A stretch of 64,000 nucleotides of DNA. Origin: CAISCU01 sp943361925. GTDB taxonomy: Bacteria; Bacteroidota; Bacteroidia; UKL13-3. This document shows, one piece after another, positions 37,001-44,449 of this stretch. The stretch is from positions 1 through 64,000 of the forward strand of contig CALRIT020000014.1 of NCBI GenBank assembly GCA_943361925.1, given 5' to 3'. Positions within the stretch are counted from its first letter, which is position 1; every line of letters starts with the position of its first letter. The translations under genes were made by a program, and so were the position numbers. The notes beneath the pieces were generated by a model, which saw only the letters and a program-made list of their open reading frames with translations, was not told the origin of the DNA and made no database searches.

Positions 37001-39256
37001 TCAAATCTGGTATATTCTTTAGTTAATAGTAGTAATAATAACAATGCTAGCTTTTTCATTTCAGGTAATCAATTAAGAACAAATGGTGTTTTTGATTTCG
37101 AAGCCAAATCAAATTTTGTGATACAAATTCAAGCCAATGATGGAAATGCAGGTGTTTTCGAAAAACAATTTGCTATCTCTATTTTAGATAGTAATGATGC
37201 TCCTTCAGGTTTGTCTGTTTCTAATACATCTGTTGAAGAGAATGCTGGTTCAAATACGTTCATTGGTTTGTTGTCTGTAATTGATCCCGACCAAAATTCA
37301 AGCTCAGTTTATAGTTTAGTAAATGGAGCAGGTTCTTCTTCAAATTCACTTTTCCAAATTAGAACTGATTCATTATTCAGTAATCAAATCTTTAACTATG
37401 AAACTGTTTCAAATGCGAGTATCAGAATTAGAGTTACAGATAACGGTGGATTGTTATATGAGCAAATTGTGCCAATTAGTATCATCGATAAGAATGATGC
37501 GCCAACAAATATCTTATTAGATAATACAAGCATCAATGAAAACATGGCTTCTAGAACTGTTATTGGTAAATTAACTTCAACTGATGAGGATGCTACCAAT
37601 ATTTTCAGTTATAGTTTTGTTTCAGGACCAGGTTCAACAGATAATTCTTTCTTTAATATCAACGGAAATGAATTAAGAACAAATACAAGATTCGATTTCG
37701 AAGCTAAATCAGCGTACTCAATCAGACTGCAAGTAAATGATGGCAAAGGTGGAAGTTTTGAGAAACAATTGAACATTTCTGTTATCGATTCAAATGATGC
37801 CCCTTCACAATTGTCTTTATCTAACAATTCAATTGCTGAAAACAGAGCTTCAGGTTCTTTGGTGGGAATATTAAGTACAACTGATGAAGATGCAGGTGAT
37901 TTATTCAACTATTCATTCTTTAATGGTTCATCAAACAATAACAACCAATTTATCTTAGTAAATAACCAATTAAGAACCTCAGCAAAATTCAATTATGAAG
38001 AGAGAGATTTTTATTTGATTTATGTAAGTGTGAATGATGTAAATGGTTTAAGCATCACCAGACAGTTTATTGTTAATATCAGTGATAGTGCAGATGCACC
38101 GGTTGAAATCAATTTGAGTAATAACCAATTGGATGAGAATGCCGGAAATCGTGCTTTCATTGGTTTGTTATCAACTATAGATGAAGATCAAGTATCAGGA
38201 TTTAATTATTCATTTATTGGTGGAAGTGGTGCAAGTCATAATAACTTATTTGAAGTAAGTGATGATAGTTTGTTTGCTAAAAATAGTTTCAACTTCGAAG
38301 CGGCTGCTCAATATTCAATCCGTTTAAAAGTAAAAGACAATACCAATGCAAGTTTTGAAAAGGCATTTGCTATTCAAATCAACAATGCTAATGATGCACC
38401 TGAATCGATTGTTTTAAGTAATAATAGTATCAATGAAAATAATCTTACTGACGCATCAATAGGAAATATTTCAGCTACAGACCAAGACAAGGATGAAACT
38501 TTTAAATATGAATTGGCTTCAGGTACAGGAGATGCTGATAATTCTTCATTTGTTGTATTGGGTAATGAATTGTTCATCAAAATTTCTACAAACTTTGAAG
38601 TGAAACCTAATTATTCAATACGATTAAAAGTTACGGATTCAAAGTCCGCAAGTTTCGAGAATACTTTTGTTATCCAGGTTAAGGACCAGGTTGAAAGTCC
38701 TGTTTTATTAGCTGATACCTTTATGGTAAAAGAGAATGAAACAGCTGGAAATTCGGTTGGAATAGTGAAAGCAAGTTCACCTGATAATGGTGCATTGTTG
38801 AAATATGAATTGTTAAATGAAGCACCGTTTAAAGTAAATGCTAGTTCAGGTGAAATAACAGTGAATGGCGTTTTGGATTATGAATCAAAAAGTGAATTTA
38901 CACTTCAAATTAAAGTGACAGATTTAAGAAATGAAAATTTGTTTGCAACCGCACAAATATTAGTGAATTTGGAAGATGTATTAGAAACTGAAACTTCATT
39001 GCCTGCATTGAATTTCATCTCTCCAAATGGAGATGGTTTAAATGATGCATTTAGTATCAAAAATGTTGAATTGTATAAAGATTATTCACTTAGTATTTTT
39101 AATGAGAGCGGCATGGAGGTGTATACAAAATTCAGTAATTATAATAATGATTGGACAGGCACCTATAATGGAGAACAATTGCCAACGGGAGTATATTTTT
39201 ATGTATTCAAAAAGGGTGATAGCGAGTTCAAAGGAAGTATCAGTATTGTTAAGTAA
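34091..39256 (+). CDS. Cadherin-repeat surface protein with T9SS type B (CHU_C) domain
   Basis: A 1721-residue secreted protein. The signal peptide (about 1-22) ends KVQA. Residues about 25-135 are a module homologous to two in the C-terminal part of the giant protein (SWTVNPGSFQYNM ... IGVFVGNQCRG). From about 136 to 1635 come 15 cadherin-like repeats of about 99 residues. Each has an x-(I/V/L)-x-EN motif, D-(P/E/Q)-D near one third, an F-(N/D)-(Y/F)-E strand and a terminal (D/N)-x-NDAP linker, consistent with calcium-binding interdomain sites. The C-terminal about 80 residues are the gliding-associated CHU_C/type B sorting domain (ISPNGDGLNDAF ... DWTGTYNGEQLPTGVYFYV). It is followed by its likely SprF partner, as in sprB-sprF of F. 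johnsoniae. Confidence 0.93.
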   Translation: MKKLFYILTVLGSLTLSKVQAAAPSWTVNPGSFQYNMTMVAVASINCTELTNASNRIGVFVGNQCRGTALTSQVVNGRYTVSLFIYSNSVQGETLAFKVYNASQDSVYDIPTTIGFQQNASFGTSNVPYVLLNNNPPSMLSVSTNSFNENLSINSTVATLSATDPDAAETFTYTLVNGDGSTHNSLFNISGSNLRVSSLINFETLKTCSIRLRVTDSRTCSYERTLTLNVNDVNEAPYAIYINDSTLNENLPANTVFASLSGVDPDADDALNFSLVSGTGDSNNASFIIVGNTLRTAHSFNYESKSTYGIRVRVRDASNNFYDRAITILVRDVNDNPSTILINGSASSASFAENRGIGSLVATLATSDEDAGSQFAYSFVNTGGNDNSNFQIVGNQLRSNIAFDYESRQSYSVFIQSNDGLGGTVSKQFLLNVTDSNDAPLSIGLSGLSVFENLNAGTFVAKLSTNDPDQNQTSFTYALVNGSGSAGNASFFVRNDSLFSNVVFNQELLSTYSVRLSSTDASAASIQQSFSLSILDANDAPSDITLNSSAIAENQNVGSTVGNFSTTDQDAQSSFTYSLISGSGATDNNSFSIVGNTLRTNSIFDFETKTSYSVRVRTSDGNGGNFEKVFAITVTDANDAPSNISLSNTSVKENVASNTLIGLFSSTDVDAASNHTYSFDAVAGSDNSSFLIVGNQLRTQSALNFENKSVYFIQVSSSDGNGGTFSKQFQVSILDSNDAPSDIVLNSPTISENQTTGAFIGQLSTIDQDASGTFVYSLVSGTGSTHNSSFFIRNDSVFSSQVLDFEIINTFNIRIRSTNSGLFVEKAFVIRVVNGNDAPTDITLSNNLVQENQAQGTLIGSFSSVDPDTGNVFTYALVPGAGATNNALFVITGNQLKTAASFNYELNASYSIRVQSNDGNGGTFSKVFTVSVLDANDAPSQISVSISSIKENKPANSLIGIITGTDEDANSNLVYSLVNSSNNNNASFFISGNQLRTNGVFDFEAKSNFVIQIQANDGNAGVFEKQFAISILDSNDAPSGLSVSNTSVEENAGSNTFIGLLSVIDPDQNSSSVYSLVNGAGSSSNSLFQIRTDSLFSNQIFNYETVSNASIRIRVTDNGGLLYEQIVPISIIDKNDAPTNILLDNTSINENMASRTVIGKLTSTDEDATNIFSYSFVSGPGSTDNSFFNINGNELRTNTRFDFEAKSAYSIRLQVNDGKGGSFEKQLNISVIDSNDAPSQLSLSNNSIAENRASGSLVGILSTTDEDAGDLFNYSFFNGSSNNNNQFILVNNQLRTSAKFNYEERDFYLIYVSVNDVNGLSITRQFIVNISDSADAPVEINLSNNQLDENAGNRAFIGLLSTIDEDQVSGFNYSFIGGSGASHNNLFEVSDDSLFAKNSFNFEAAAQYSIRLKVKDNTNASFEKAFAIQINNANDAPESIVLSNNSINENNLTDASIGNISATDQDKDETFKYELASGTGDADNSSFVVLGNELFIKISTNFEVKPNYSIRLKVTDSKSASFENTFVIQVKDQVESPVLLADTFMVKENETAGNSVGIVKASSPDNGALLKYELLNEAPFKVNASSGEITVNGVLDYESKSEFTLQIKVTDLRNENLFATAQILVNLEDVLETETSLPALNFISPNGDGLNDAFSIKNVELYKDYSLSIFNESGMEVYTKFSNYNNDWTGTYNGEQLPTGVYFYVFKKGDSEFKGSISIVK
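34497..38990 (+). repeat. Fifteen cadherin-like repeats with a three-repeat super-period
   Basis: Fourteen repeats plus a divergent fifteenth. Repeats 4, 7, 10 and 13 carry DS(L/V)F(S/A) where most others carry GN(Q/T/E)LRT (14 has GNELFIK), with the GAT codon of that motif at 35576, 36473, 37367 and 38264, i.e. 897, 894 and 897 bp apart. Repeats 3, 6, 9 and 12 share a shorter loop before the NxxF strand. The unit of duplication was therefore three domains (about 896 bp). Confidence 0.85.
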
Positions 39257-39274
39257 CATTTAAAAATTAAAAAG

Positions 39275-40393
39275 ATGAAAAAGGTATTATATATTATTCT
39301 AGCATTGCTTGCTACATCAGTAAATGCTCAAGATAGATCTCATTTTTATACTAATTTATTGAATCCATTTTTAGTTAACCCTGCTGTGGCAGGAAATGGA
39401 AAAGGAATTCAAGCAGTATTAAATGCACGCACCATGTTAGGTGGTATAGAAGGTTCTCCACGTACCATTAATTTTGGAATTTATGGGTCAACCAGTAACG
39501 ATGCAGGTTTAGGTCTAAAGGTAATAAGTGATTGGAGAGGTGTTTTTCAATTAACAAATGTTGAAGGAGCATATTCCAAAAAGGTTCAGTTGAACAAAAA
39601 CAATCTTGTACATTTTGGTTTAAGTCTGGGTGTTTGTCAGACTGCTATTCGACAAGAGCTTTTAAATAGCAATGTTTCATTGGAAGACCCTATGTTAACC
39701 GATAAAAACCTAAATAAACTTAGGGTTTCTTCAGGTGCAGGATTTACTTATAAGTATGCAGAAAAATTTGAGTTTGCAACCAGCTTTCCTATGCTTATTA
39801 CTGGTGATGAAGATATCAATGGATTCTTTGTTTCAACAGCTATGTATAATTTTAAAACCGGAGTGGGAGAGAAGTATACCATTCAACCACAGGTGAACTA
39901 CTATAATTTTATTTATTCAGATAAAATGTTTGATTTAATTGCAAATACTTCTTGGAACAATACTGTAAGTATCAGCGCAGGTTATAGAAGTAATTCTTCT
40001 TTAATTGCGGGTGTTGGTTTCAATTTTTCAGGCTTTTCCGCAAAATACATGTATTATATGCATACAGGGAATTTAAATGGACTTGCACCTGCTCAGAATG
40101 AAATTGGTATAACACTTAGATTCAATAAGCCAAAATCGAAAGCCCCCGCACAGGTGAATGGAACAGATGAGTTTTCATTGGAATTGAAAAAGTTGAACAA
40201 AAGAATCAATGGATTGATGCAGATAGAGTCTACAAATCCGGGTTTGGTTGATATTTCAAAGGAGCTTGCAAAAATCTCAACTGATTTAGCCGAATTAACT
40301 AAGAAGTATACAGTTGATACACCTGAGCAATTAAAGGAATTAAAAGCTGTACAAGAAAGTCTTGAATTGATGATTGCAAAAAGCAGTAAATAA
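39275..40393 (+). CDS. PorP/SprF-family outer membrane protein
   Basis: A 372-residue protein with a signal peptide (1-18, NAQ) and the PorP/SprF family opening HFYTNLLNPFLVNPAVAGN, followed by alternating beta-strands predicted to form an outer-membrane barrel (GLGLKVISDWRG, VSISAGYRSNSSLIAGVGFNFSG, NEIGITLRFN). A helical, probably coiled-coil extension of about 75 residues at the C-terminus (LELKKLNKRINGL ... LKELKAVQESLELM) is an addition to the usual barrel. SprF-like proteins are needed for export or attachment of the type B CTD protein encoded next to them. It lies 18 nt after the cadherin gene and 1 nt before the OmpA-like gene. Confidence 0.9.
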   Translation: MKKVLYIILALLATSVNAQDRSHFYTNLLNPFLVNPAVAGNGKGIQAVLNARTMLGGIEGSPRTINFGIYGSTSNDAGLGLKVISDWRGVFQLTNVEGAYSKKVQLNKNNLVHFGLSLGVCQTAIRQELLNSNVSLEDPMLTDKNLNKLRVSSGAGFTYKYAEKFEFATSFPMLITGDEDINGFFVSTAMYNFKTGVGEKYTIQPQVNYYNFIYSDKMFDLIANTSWNNTVSISAGYRSNSSLIAGVGFNFSGFSAKYMYYMHTGNLNGLAPAQNEIGITLRFNKPKSKAPAQVNGTDEFSLELKKLNKRINGLMQIESTNPGLVDISKELAKISTDLAELTKKYTVDTPEQLKELKAVQESLELMIAKSSK

Positions 40394-40394
40394 T

Positions 40395-40976
40395 ATGAAA
40401 AATTATGTAAGCCTGCTTTTAATGATGTTTGTTTTTTTGAATCTCAAAGCCCAGAACCAACAGGTATTAGATGAAGCTTTGAAACTGAAGAACTCTCTGG
40501 ATTCTTACATGAAAGAACAAATTGGAAATACTCCTCTTACCGATAAGGAAAAGTGGATGTTTAATCAAATGGATTCGTTGCGAAAGACGAATTTAAAATT
40601 AATACAAAACATGAAAGATTTTGATACAGTATATATGAAGAAAGCTCCTAAAAATAGAGATGAAAATATTCATTCAATAACATTGAGTATTTTCTTCGAA
40701 TCTAATTCCGCATTGCTTGATAATAAAAGCAAACTGTATCTGAATAATCTGATTAAAAGTTTAAATAATCGAGTTCTAACTCTGCAAGCTTTTACGGATG
40801 CTTATGGTAAGGCCAATTATAATAAAAAGCTGGCCGAAGCTCGTTTACAAAGCCTTATTTCCTATCTAAAAGAAATTGGGTTTGAAGGTGAAATAAAAAC
40901 CCAGGATTATGTATACGACTCTAAAGCAATGGGTCAGAATTCTTCTTTTAACCGAAGGATAGATATCCTTTTATAA
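40395..40976 (+). CDS. OmpA-like C-terminal domain protein
   Basis: A 193-residue protein with a signal peptide (1-19, LKAQ), a helical linker (about 25-85) and an OmpA/MotB-type peptidoglycan-binding domain (about 95-193). The domain shows FFESNSALLDNKSKLYLNNLIKSL, LQAFTDAYGKANYNKKLAEARLQSLISYL and a C-terminal NRRIDI. The ATG at 40395 is one base after the porP/sprF stop; an ATG 21 bases upstream lies inside that gene. It probably anchors the SprF barrel or its cargo to the cell wall and completes the adhesin operon. Confidence 0.88.
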   Translation: MKNYVSLLLMMFVFLNLKAQNQQVLDEALKLKNSLDSYMKEQIGNTPLTDKEKWMFNQMDSLRKTNLKLIQNMKDFDTVYMKKAPKNRDENIHSITLSIFFESNSALLDNKSKLYLNNLIKSLNNRVLTLQAFTDAYGKANYNKKLAEARLQSLISYLKEIGFEGEIKTQDYVYDSKAMGQNSSFNRRIDILL

Positions 40977-41012
40977 ATAGCTGTTAAGGGTAAATTCTAA
41001 TCAATATCAATG

Positions 41013-41041
41013 GGTCGGTTTAGCAATAAACCGACCTTTTT
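41013..41041 (+). terminator. Terminator of the adhesin operon
   Basis: Perfect 10-bp stem GGTCGGTTTA / TAAACCGACC with a GCAA tetraloop and T5 tail, 36 nt after the OmpA-like stop. This is the first strong intrinsic terminator after the two-component genes, which supports one transcript for the four structural genes. Confidence 0.9.
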
Positions 41042-41078
41042 GTTAAAGCTCTTTTTTATATTACTTATACGATTTTTC

Positions 41079-41110
41079 ACTCCCACACTCACACTCAAAA
41101 CTCACACTCA
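41079..41110. repeat. Short CACTC/CACACT repeat tract
   Basis: Irregular tandem CACTCC-CACACT-CACACT-type units between the operon terminator and the sulfurtransferase stop codon. Low-complexity sequence with no visible function. Confidence 0.5.
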
Positions 41111-41926
41111 TTCCTGCCTCGACCATTCACTCCAAGACCCTACATACAATTTCGGAATTCTTAAACCAGCATAATCCATCGCTAAAAGAGTATGACAGGC
41201 AGTAACTCCTGAACCACAATGAACTATAGTATTTTGACTTGTTACATTACCTAAAAATTCAGTATACATCGATTTTAGTTCATCAGGATTTTTAAACAAA
41301 CCGGCTTCAGTTAAATTCATACTAAAAGGTAAATTCACAGCACCCGGAATATGTCCTGCAACTAAATCTATGGGTTCCGAAATACCTTCATAACGATAAG
41401 CATCACGCACATCAATTACTTTGTAGTTTGTATCATTAGAAACCTTACTTACCTCTTCAATATCACTCAAAGGCAAAGACCAATGAGTAGCAGTAAAATT
41501 TCCTTTATTTGATGCAGATTCCATTCCTGAACTCATGGGAATACCATTTGCTTCAGCTGCTTGCAAACCACCATTTAGAACCTGCACTTTGTTATGACCA
41601 CAAGCCATGAGCATCCACCACAAACGAGCAGCTGCATTGGAAGCATTTTTATCATCATAAACAACAATATGAGTATGATTGGAAACTCCAATTTCTTGCA
41701 TTTTTTCTACAAACTTCGAAATATTCGGAAGAGGATGTCGGCCACCATTAGCTGCATTTGTGGGCACTTCAGCCATATCATTATTTAAATCAACATACAA
41801 AGCACCATGAATATGTTTTGATTCATATGAAGCTAAATTACCTGCATCCAAAATCAATAAATTATCATTTGAAAAGATACTAAGTAACTCACTTGCATTA
41901 ATAATCGGACTCATTTTGTTTTCCAT
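41108..41926 (-). CDS. Two-domain rhodanese sulfurtransferase
   Basis: A 272-residue thiosulfate/3-mercaptopyruvate sulfurtransferase. It has two rhodanese domains: the inactive N-terminal one (ASYESKHIHGALYVDLNND, HIVVYDD, ARLWWMLMACGH) and the active C-terminal one (VIDVRDAYRYEG, HIPGAVNLPF), with the active-site cysteine in VHCGSGVTACH. The start was set at the ATG at 41926 (MENKMSP); a longer frame to 41974 would read through a terminator hairpin (41947-41972) belonging to the upstream gene, so it is rejected. It transfers sulfane sulfur in the cytoplasm. Confidence 0.92.
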   Translation of the reverse strand: MENKMSPIINASELLSIFSNDNLLILDAGNLASYESKHIHGALYVDLNNDMAEVPTNAANGGRHPLPNISKFVEKMQEIGVSNHTHIVVYDDKNASNAAARLWWMLMACGHNKVQVLNGGLQAAEANGIPMSSGMESASNKGNFTATHWSLPLSDIEEVSKVSNDTNYKVIDVRDAYRYEGISEPIDLVAGHIPGAVNLPFSMNLTEAGLFKNPDELKSMYTEFLGNVTSQNTIVHCGSGVTACHTLLAMDYAGLRIPKLYVGSWSEWSRQE

Positions 41927-41940
41927 AGGAGAAAGATAAC

Positions 41941-41974
41941 AAAAAAGAAGGAGCCAATTGTTTAGCTCCTTCAT
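41941..41974 (-). terminator. Terminator after the DUF417 gene
   Basis: GAAGGAGC / GCTCCTTC 8-bp stem (41947-41954, 41965-41972), 10-nt loop, with T6 on the minus strand immediately after. It separates the DUF417 gene from the sulfurtransferase gene. Confidence 0.75.
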
Positions 41975-41998
41975 TTTTATCCTACAATATTATTCTCC

Positions 41999-42430
41999 TC
42001 AATTATTTTCAAAAATTGCTTCATAGGATTTTGCGAAAATGGATATCGATATGCCTAATGCCATCAAATCTTTGAGTATAAAGGCATCGGGTAATATAAA
42101 ATTGTCGATTTTTTCAATGCCATTTGGAGTAGAAAAAATAAATGTTAGTGTGATGATGAAGGTTATTGCTGAAAGAAATCCTCCAATAAGTCCTCCATAT
42201 GGTGTAAAATAATTTAACAAGAGTAAAATACTGGTTATAACTTCTATCAATCCAATACTGTTGCTAACTGTTTGTAAACTCATGAATTTATACATCCAAC
42301 TTACCAACGGGGAATGACTTACCAGAGGTTCAATTGCTTTTGCTTCTGTTGGTGTGAATTTAAAAAGTCCTATCCAGATGAGAATTGTTGCTACACCTAT
42401 AAGTGATAGGTTAAAACCAAGTTTTTCCAT
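41999..42430 (-). CDS. DUF417/RclC-like inner membrane protein
   Basis: A 143-residue protein with about four membrane helices, beginning LSLIGVATILIWIGLFKFTPTEAKAIEPLVSHSPLVSWMY, the hallmark of the DUF417 (YkgB/RclC) family, and GLIEVITSILLLLNYF. RclC of E. coli belongs to the reactive-chlorine resistance operon. It follows an AhpD-like gene by 26 nt, consistent with a redox-stress operon. The molecular function is unknown. Confidence 0.85.
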   Translation of the reverse strand: MEKLGFNLSLIGVATILIWIGLFKFTPTEAKAIEPLVSHSPLVSWMYKFMSLQTVSNSIGLIEVITSILLLLNYFTPYGGLIGGFLSAITFIITLTFIFSTPNGIEKIDNFILPDAFILKDLMALGISISIFAKSYEAIFENN

Positions 42431-42456
42431 GTTTGAAATCTTATTCTTTTAATCGA

Positions 42457-43005
42457 TTAAATTTTTTCAGCTATAGGAAAATCAATTTCAAATCCTGTAA
42501 GATTATGTAAATAGTTGCTGATAATTTTATCTCCTACTACAATCATTACATCAATCATACTGGCTTCATTATAACCAGCTGCAAAAAATGCTTCTTTACT
42601 TTCTTCACTTGCACGTCCTCTATTCTCCACTGCCGAAGCTGTGAATTTTGCCAATGCATCAAGTTTACTGTCAAATGATGCGTTGCCTGTGCGTATTTCC
42701 ATAACCTGCTCATCTGTAAAGCCATGCATTTTGCCCAATACAGTATGGGCCGATTGGCAATAACGACAGCCATTTATCTGACTTGTAACAAGGTTTATTA
42801 CTTCTCTTTCTTTTCCTCTTAATGTGCTTTTGCGATTTTGGAATGTTAAATAATCGACTAAAGCTGTTTCATTGTTTGCAAAATAGGCATATAAATTAGG
42901 TACAAAACCTAATCCTTTTTGCAGGTTGTCGAACATCATTTGATTGTTAGCAGATACTTCTGCTCTTGCTGGAACTGTGTAAGTTCTTTTGGCTGTAGTT
43001 GTCAT
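42457..43005 (-). CDS. Carboxymuconolactone decarboxylase/AhpD-like protein
   Basis: A 182-residue all-helical protein of the AhpD-like superfamily. The redox motif is NGCRYCQSAHTVLGK, i.e. C-x-x-C with the downstream His, at about residues 78-92. Family members use the two cysteines for peroxidase or disulfide chemistry. The upstream gene is a Crp/Fnr regulator on the same strand with 101 nt between, so it is probably the regulated target. Confidence 0.87.
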   Translation of the reverse strand: MTTTAKRTYTVPARAEVSANNQMMFDNLQKGLGFVPNLYAYFANNETALVDYLTFQNRKSTLRGKEREVINLVTSQINGCRYCQSAHTVLGKMHGFTDEQVMEIRTGNASFDSKLDALAKFTASAVENRGRASEESKEAFFAAGYNEASMIDVMIVVGDKIISNYLHNLTGFEIDFPIAEKI

Positions 43006-43106
43006 AATACTTTGTATTTAATTTTTTGTCGTTATTGACAATACAAAGGTGCAATGAGCTACAGTTTATAAAAATGAAGTAGTTTAGGAAATTTGCTTGA
43101 ACTAGT

Positions 43107-43691
43107 TCAACTTTTCTTCGAAACCCTTTTGTTTCTTATTCTCGAGAGGAATTCGGTTGTCATACCAAGGTAAGATGCAAGAGCGTATTGTGGTACCCTT
43201 TGAACTATTAAAGGATATTTGGAAACGAAATTTTCATATCGTTCTTCAGCTGTTTGAGTAAGGTTAGATATGATTCTTCTTTGTTGAAATGCAAGTCCGC
43301 GTTCAGCAACAATTCTGAAAAAGGTTTCAAATTTGTGATTGAGTTGTTTGAGTTCTTGCTCCTTTTCATAACTCAATTGAAGTATAACGCTATCCTCTAA
43401 TGCAACTACAAACATAGTAGCAGGTTCCTGAAAAATATAACTGTTATAATCAGTAATCCACCAATCTTCTATAGCGAATGTGATAGTATGATCTACACCT
43501 TCATCAGCAACAACATATGCTCTGAAAGCGCCTTTCAGTATATAGTGCCTGTTTTTTGCTACAAAATCAGGTTGCACTATATACTGACGCTTTTTAATTT
43601 TAACTTCCTTGAAACTTGAACTAAAAATCTCCTTTTCTTCATCAGAAAGCTTAACAAACTTTTCAATATAGGATATAATTTTATCGTTCAT
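43107..43691 (-). CDS. Crp/Fnr-family transcriptional regulator
   Basis: A 194-residue regulator. An N-terminal cyclic-nucleotide-binding-like beta-roll spans about 15-115 (SSFKEVKIKKRQYIVQPDFVAKNRHYILKGAFRAYV). A dimer helix and a C-terminal winged-helix domain follow, with recognition region VPQYALASYLGMTTEFLSRIRNKR. The cNMP pocket lacks the classical RGE-x-x-x-x-x-R-S/T-A, so the ligand is uncertain. The stop codon overlaps a perfect 14-bp palindrome (43097-43110) upstream of the AhpD-like gene, a possible autoregulatory or target site. Confidence 0.88.
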   Translation of the reverse strand: MNDKIISYIEKFVKLSDEEKEIFSSSFKEVKIKKRQYIVQPDFVAKNRHYILKGAFRAYVVADEGVDHTITFAIEDWWITDYNSYIFQEPATMFVVALEDSVILQLSYEKEQELKQLNHKFETFFRIVAERGLAFQQRRIISNLTQTAEERYENFVSKYPLIVQRVPQYALASYLGMTTEFLSRIRNKRVSKKS

Positions 43692-43752
43692 TTTTAGTCT
43701 GATCCTGTTTTTTTCAAATATTCATGATTTTAAATGATGGATGCCAATAAGA

Positions 43753-44184
43753 TTAAGCACCAGCATTCCCATCATACTCAATCATCCATTCGATACCATA
43801 TTTGTCTCTGAACATTCCGAAATAAGTATTCCACGGACTATCTGTCAATGGCATTTCTACTGTTGCACCTACTGTTAAACCATTAAAAATATGATCTGCT
43901 TCTTCTCTGCTTTGGGCATGAATGACGATTTTACTTCTGTTTTCGTTTTCATTTGTTTTGCCAAAAATTTCGGGTACATCATTACCCATTAATATCGCCG
44001 GACCTATTGGTAAAGCAATATGCATAATTTTTTCTTCCTCATGCGGAGGAACAGGAAACTCCTCACTGGCTAATTCTTTAAAACGAATGATCTTACTAAA
44101 AGAGCCTCCAAAAACAGATTTGTAAAAAGTGAATGCCTCTTCTGCATTGCCATTGAAATTGATGTGGGGATGGATTGTTGCCAT
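43753..44184 (-). CDS. VOC-superfamily PhnB-like protein
   Basis: A 143-residue glyoxalase/bleomycin-resistance (PhnB/3-demethylubiquinone methyltransferase-like) fold protein: HPHINFNGNAEEAFTFYKSVFGG at the start, IMHIALPIGPAILMGND, and the C-terminal WNTYFGMFRDKYGIEWMIEYD. The ATG at 44184 (MATIHPH) was chosen; the open frame continues upstream into the 9-bp repeat array, which yields a Asn/His-rich extension with no family support. Enzymatic role unknown. Confidence 0.87.
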   Translation of the reverse strand: MATIHPHINFNGNAEEAFTFYKSVFGGSFSKIIRFKELASEEFPVPPHEEEKIMHIALPIGPAILMGNDVPEIFGKTNENENRSKIVIHAQSREEADHIFNGLTVGATVEMPLTDSPWNTYFGMFRDKYGIEWMIEYDGNAGA

Positions 44185-44220
44185 GGTTAGATTAATTAAA
44201 CTGCTAATATAATCGTCTGG

Positions 44221-44256
44221 ACTATGATTTTTATGATTTATCTGATTGTTTTGATT
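44221..44256 (-). repeat. 9-bp minisatellite array, left (minus-oriented) arm
   Basis: On the minus strand, four 9-mers read AATCAAAAC, AATCAGATA, AATCATAAA, AATCATAGT, and then CCAG. The consensus is the same as in the right arm at 44360-44449 but in opposite orientation. Confidence 0.75.
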
Positions 44257-44359
44257 TTGACTACTAGTTTTATTTAATATTTTTTTATAGGAATGAAGTG
44301 ATAATTTTAGTGTAATCATACCTACAATACTCAACCTACCCTTTCAGATGAATCTTAAC

Positions 44360-44449
44360 ATTCACCATAATCATAGCAATCACCGCAATCACAAAAATCA
44401 TAGCAATCACAGCAATCACAGCAATCACAAGAATCATTTAAATCATAGT
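44360..44449 (+). repeat. 9-bp minisatellite array, right arm (10 units)
   Basis: Ten contiguous 9-bp units with consensus AATCAYAGC (for example AATCATAGC, AATCACCGC, AATCACAGC twice), ending AATCATAGT-CCAG. The last 14 bases (44440-44453) are the exact inverted complement of 44217-44230. The 3' end of the GxxExxY gene lies in the final unit. Confidence 0.85.

Noticed and set aside
41927..41974. N-terminal extension of the sulfurtransferase (MKELNNWLLLF...)
   Set aside because: The extension is encoded by the upstream gene's terminator hairpin; the ATG at 41926 fits the family start.
44360..44449. Possible CRISPR array
   Set aside because: Units are 9 bp, contiguous and without spacers, so it is a minisatellite.
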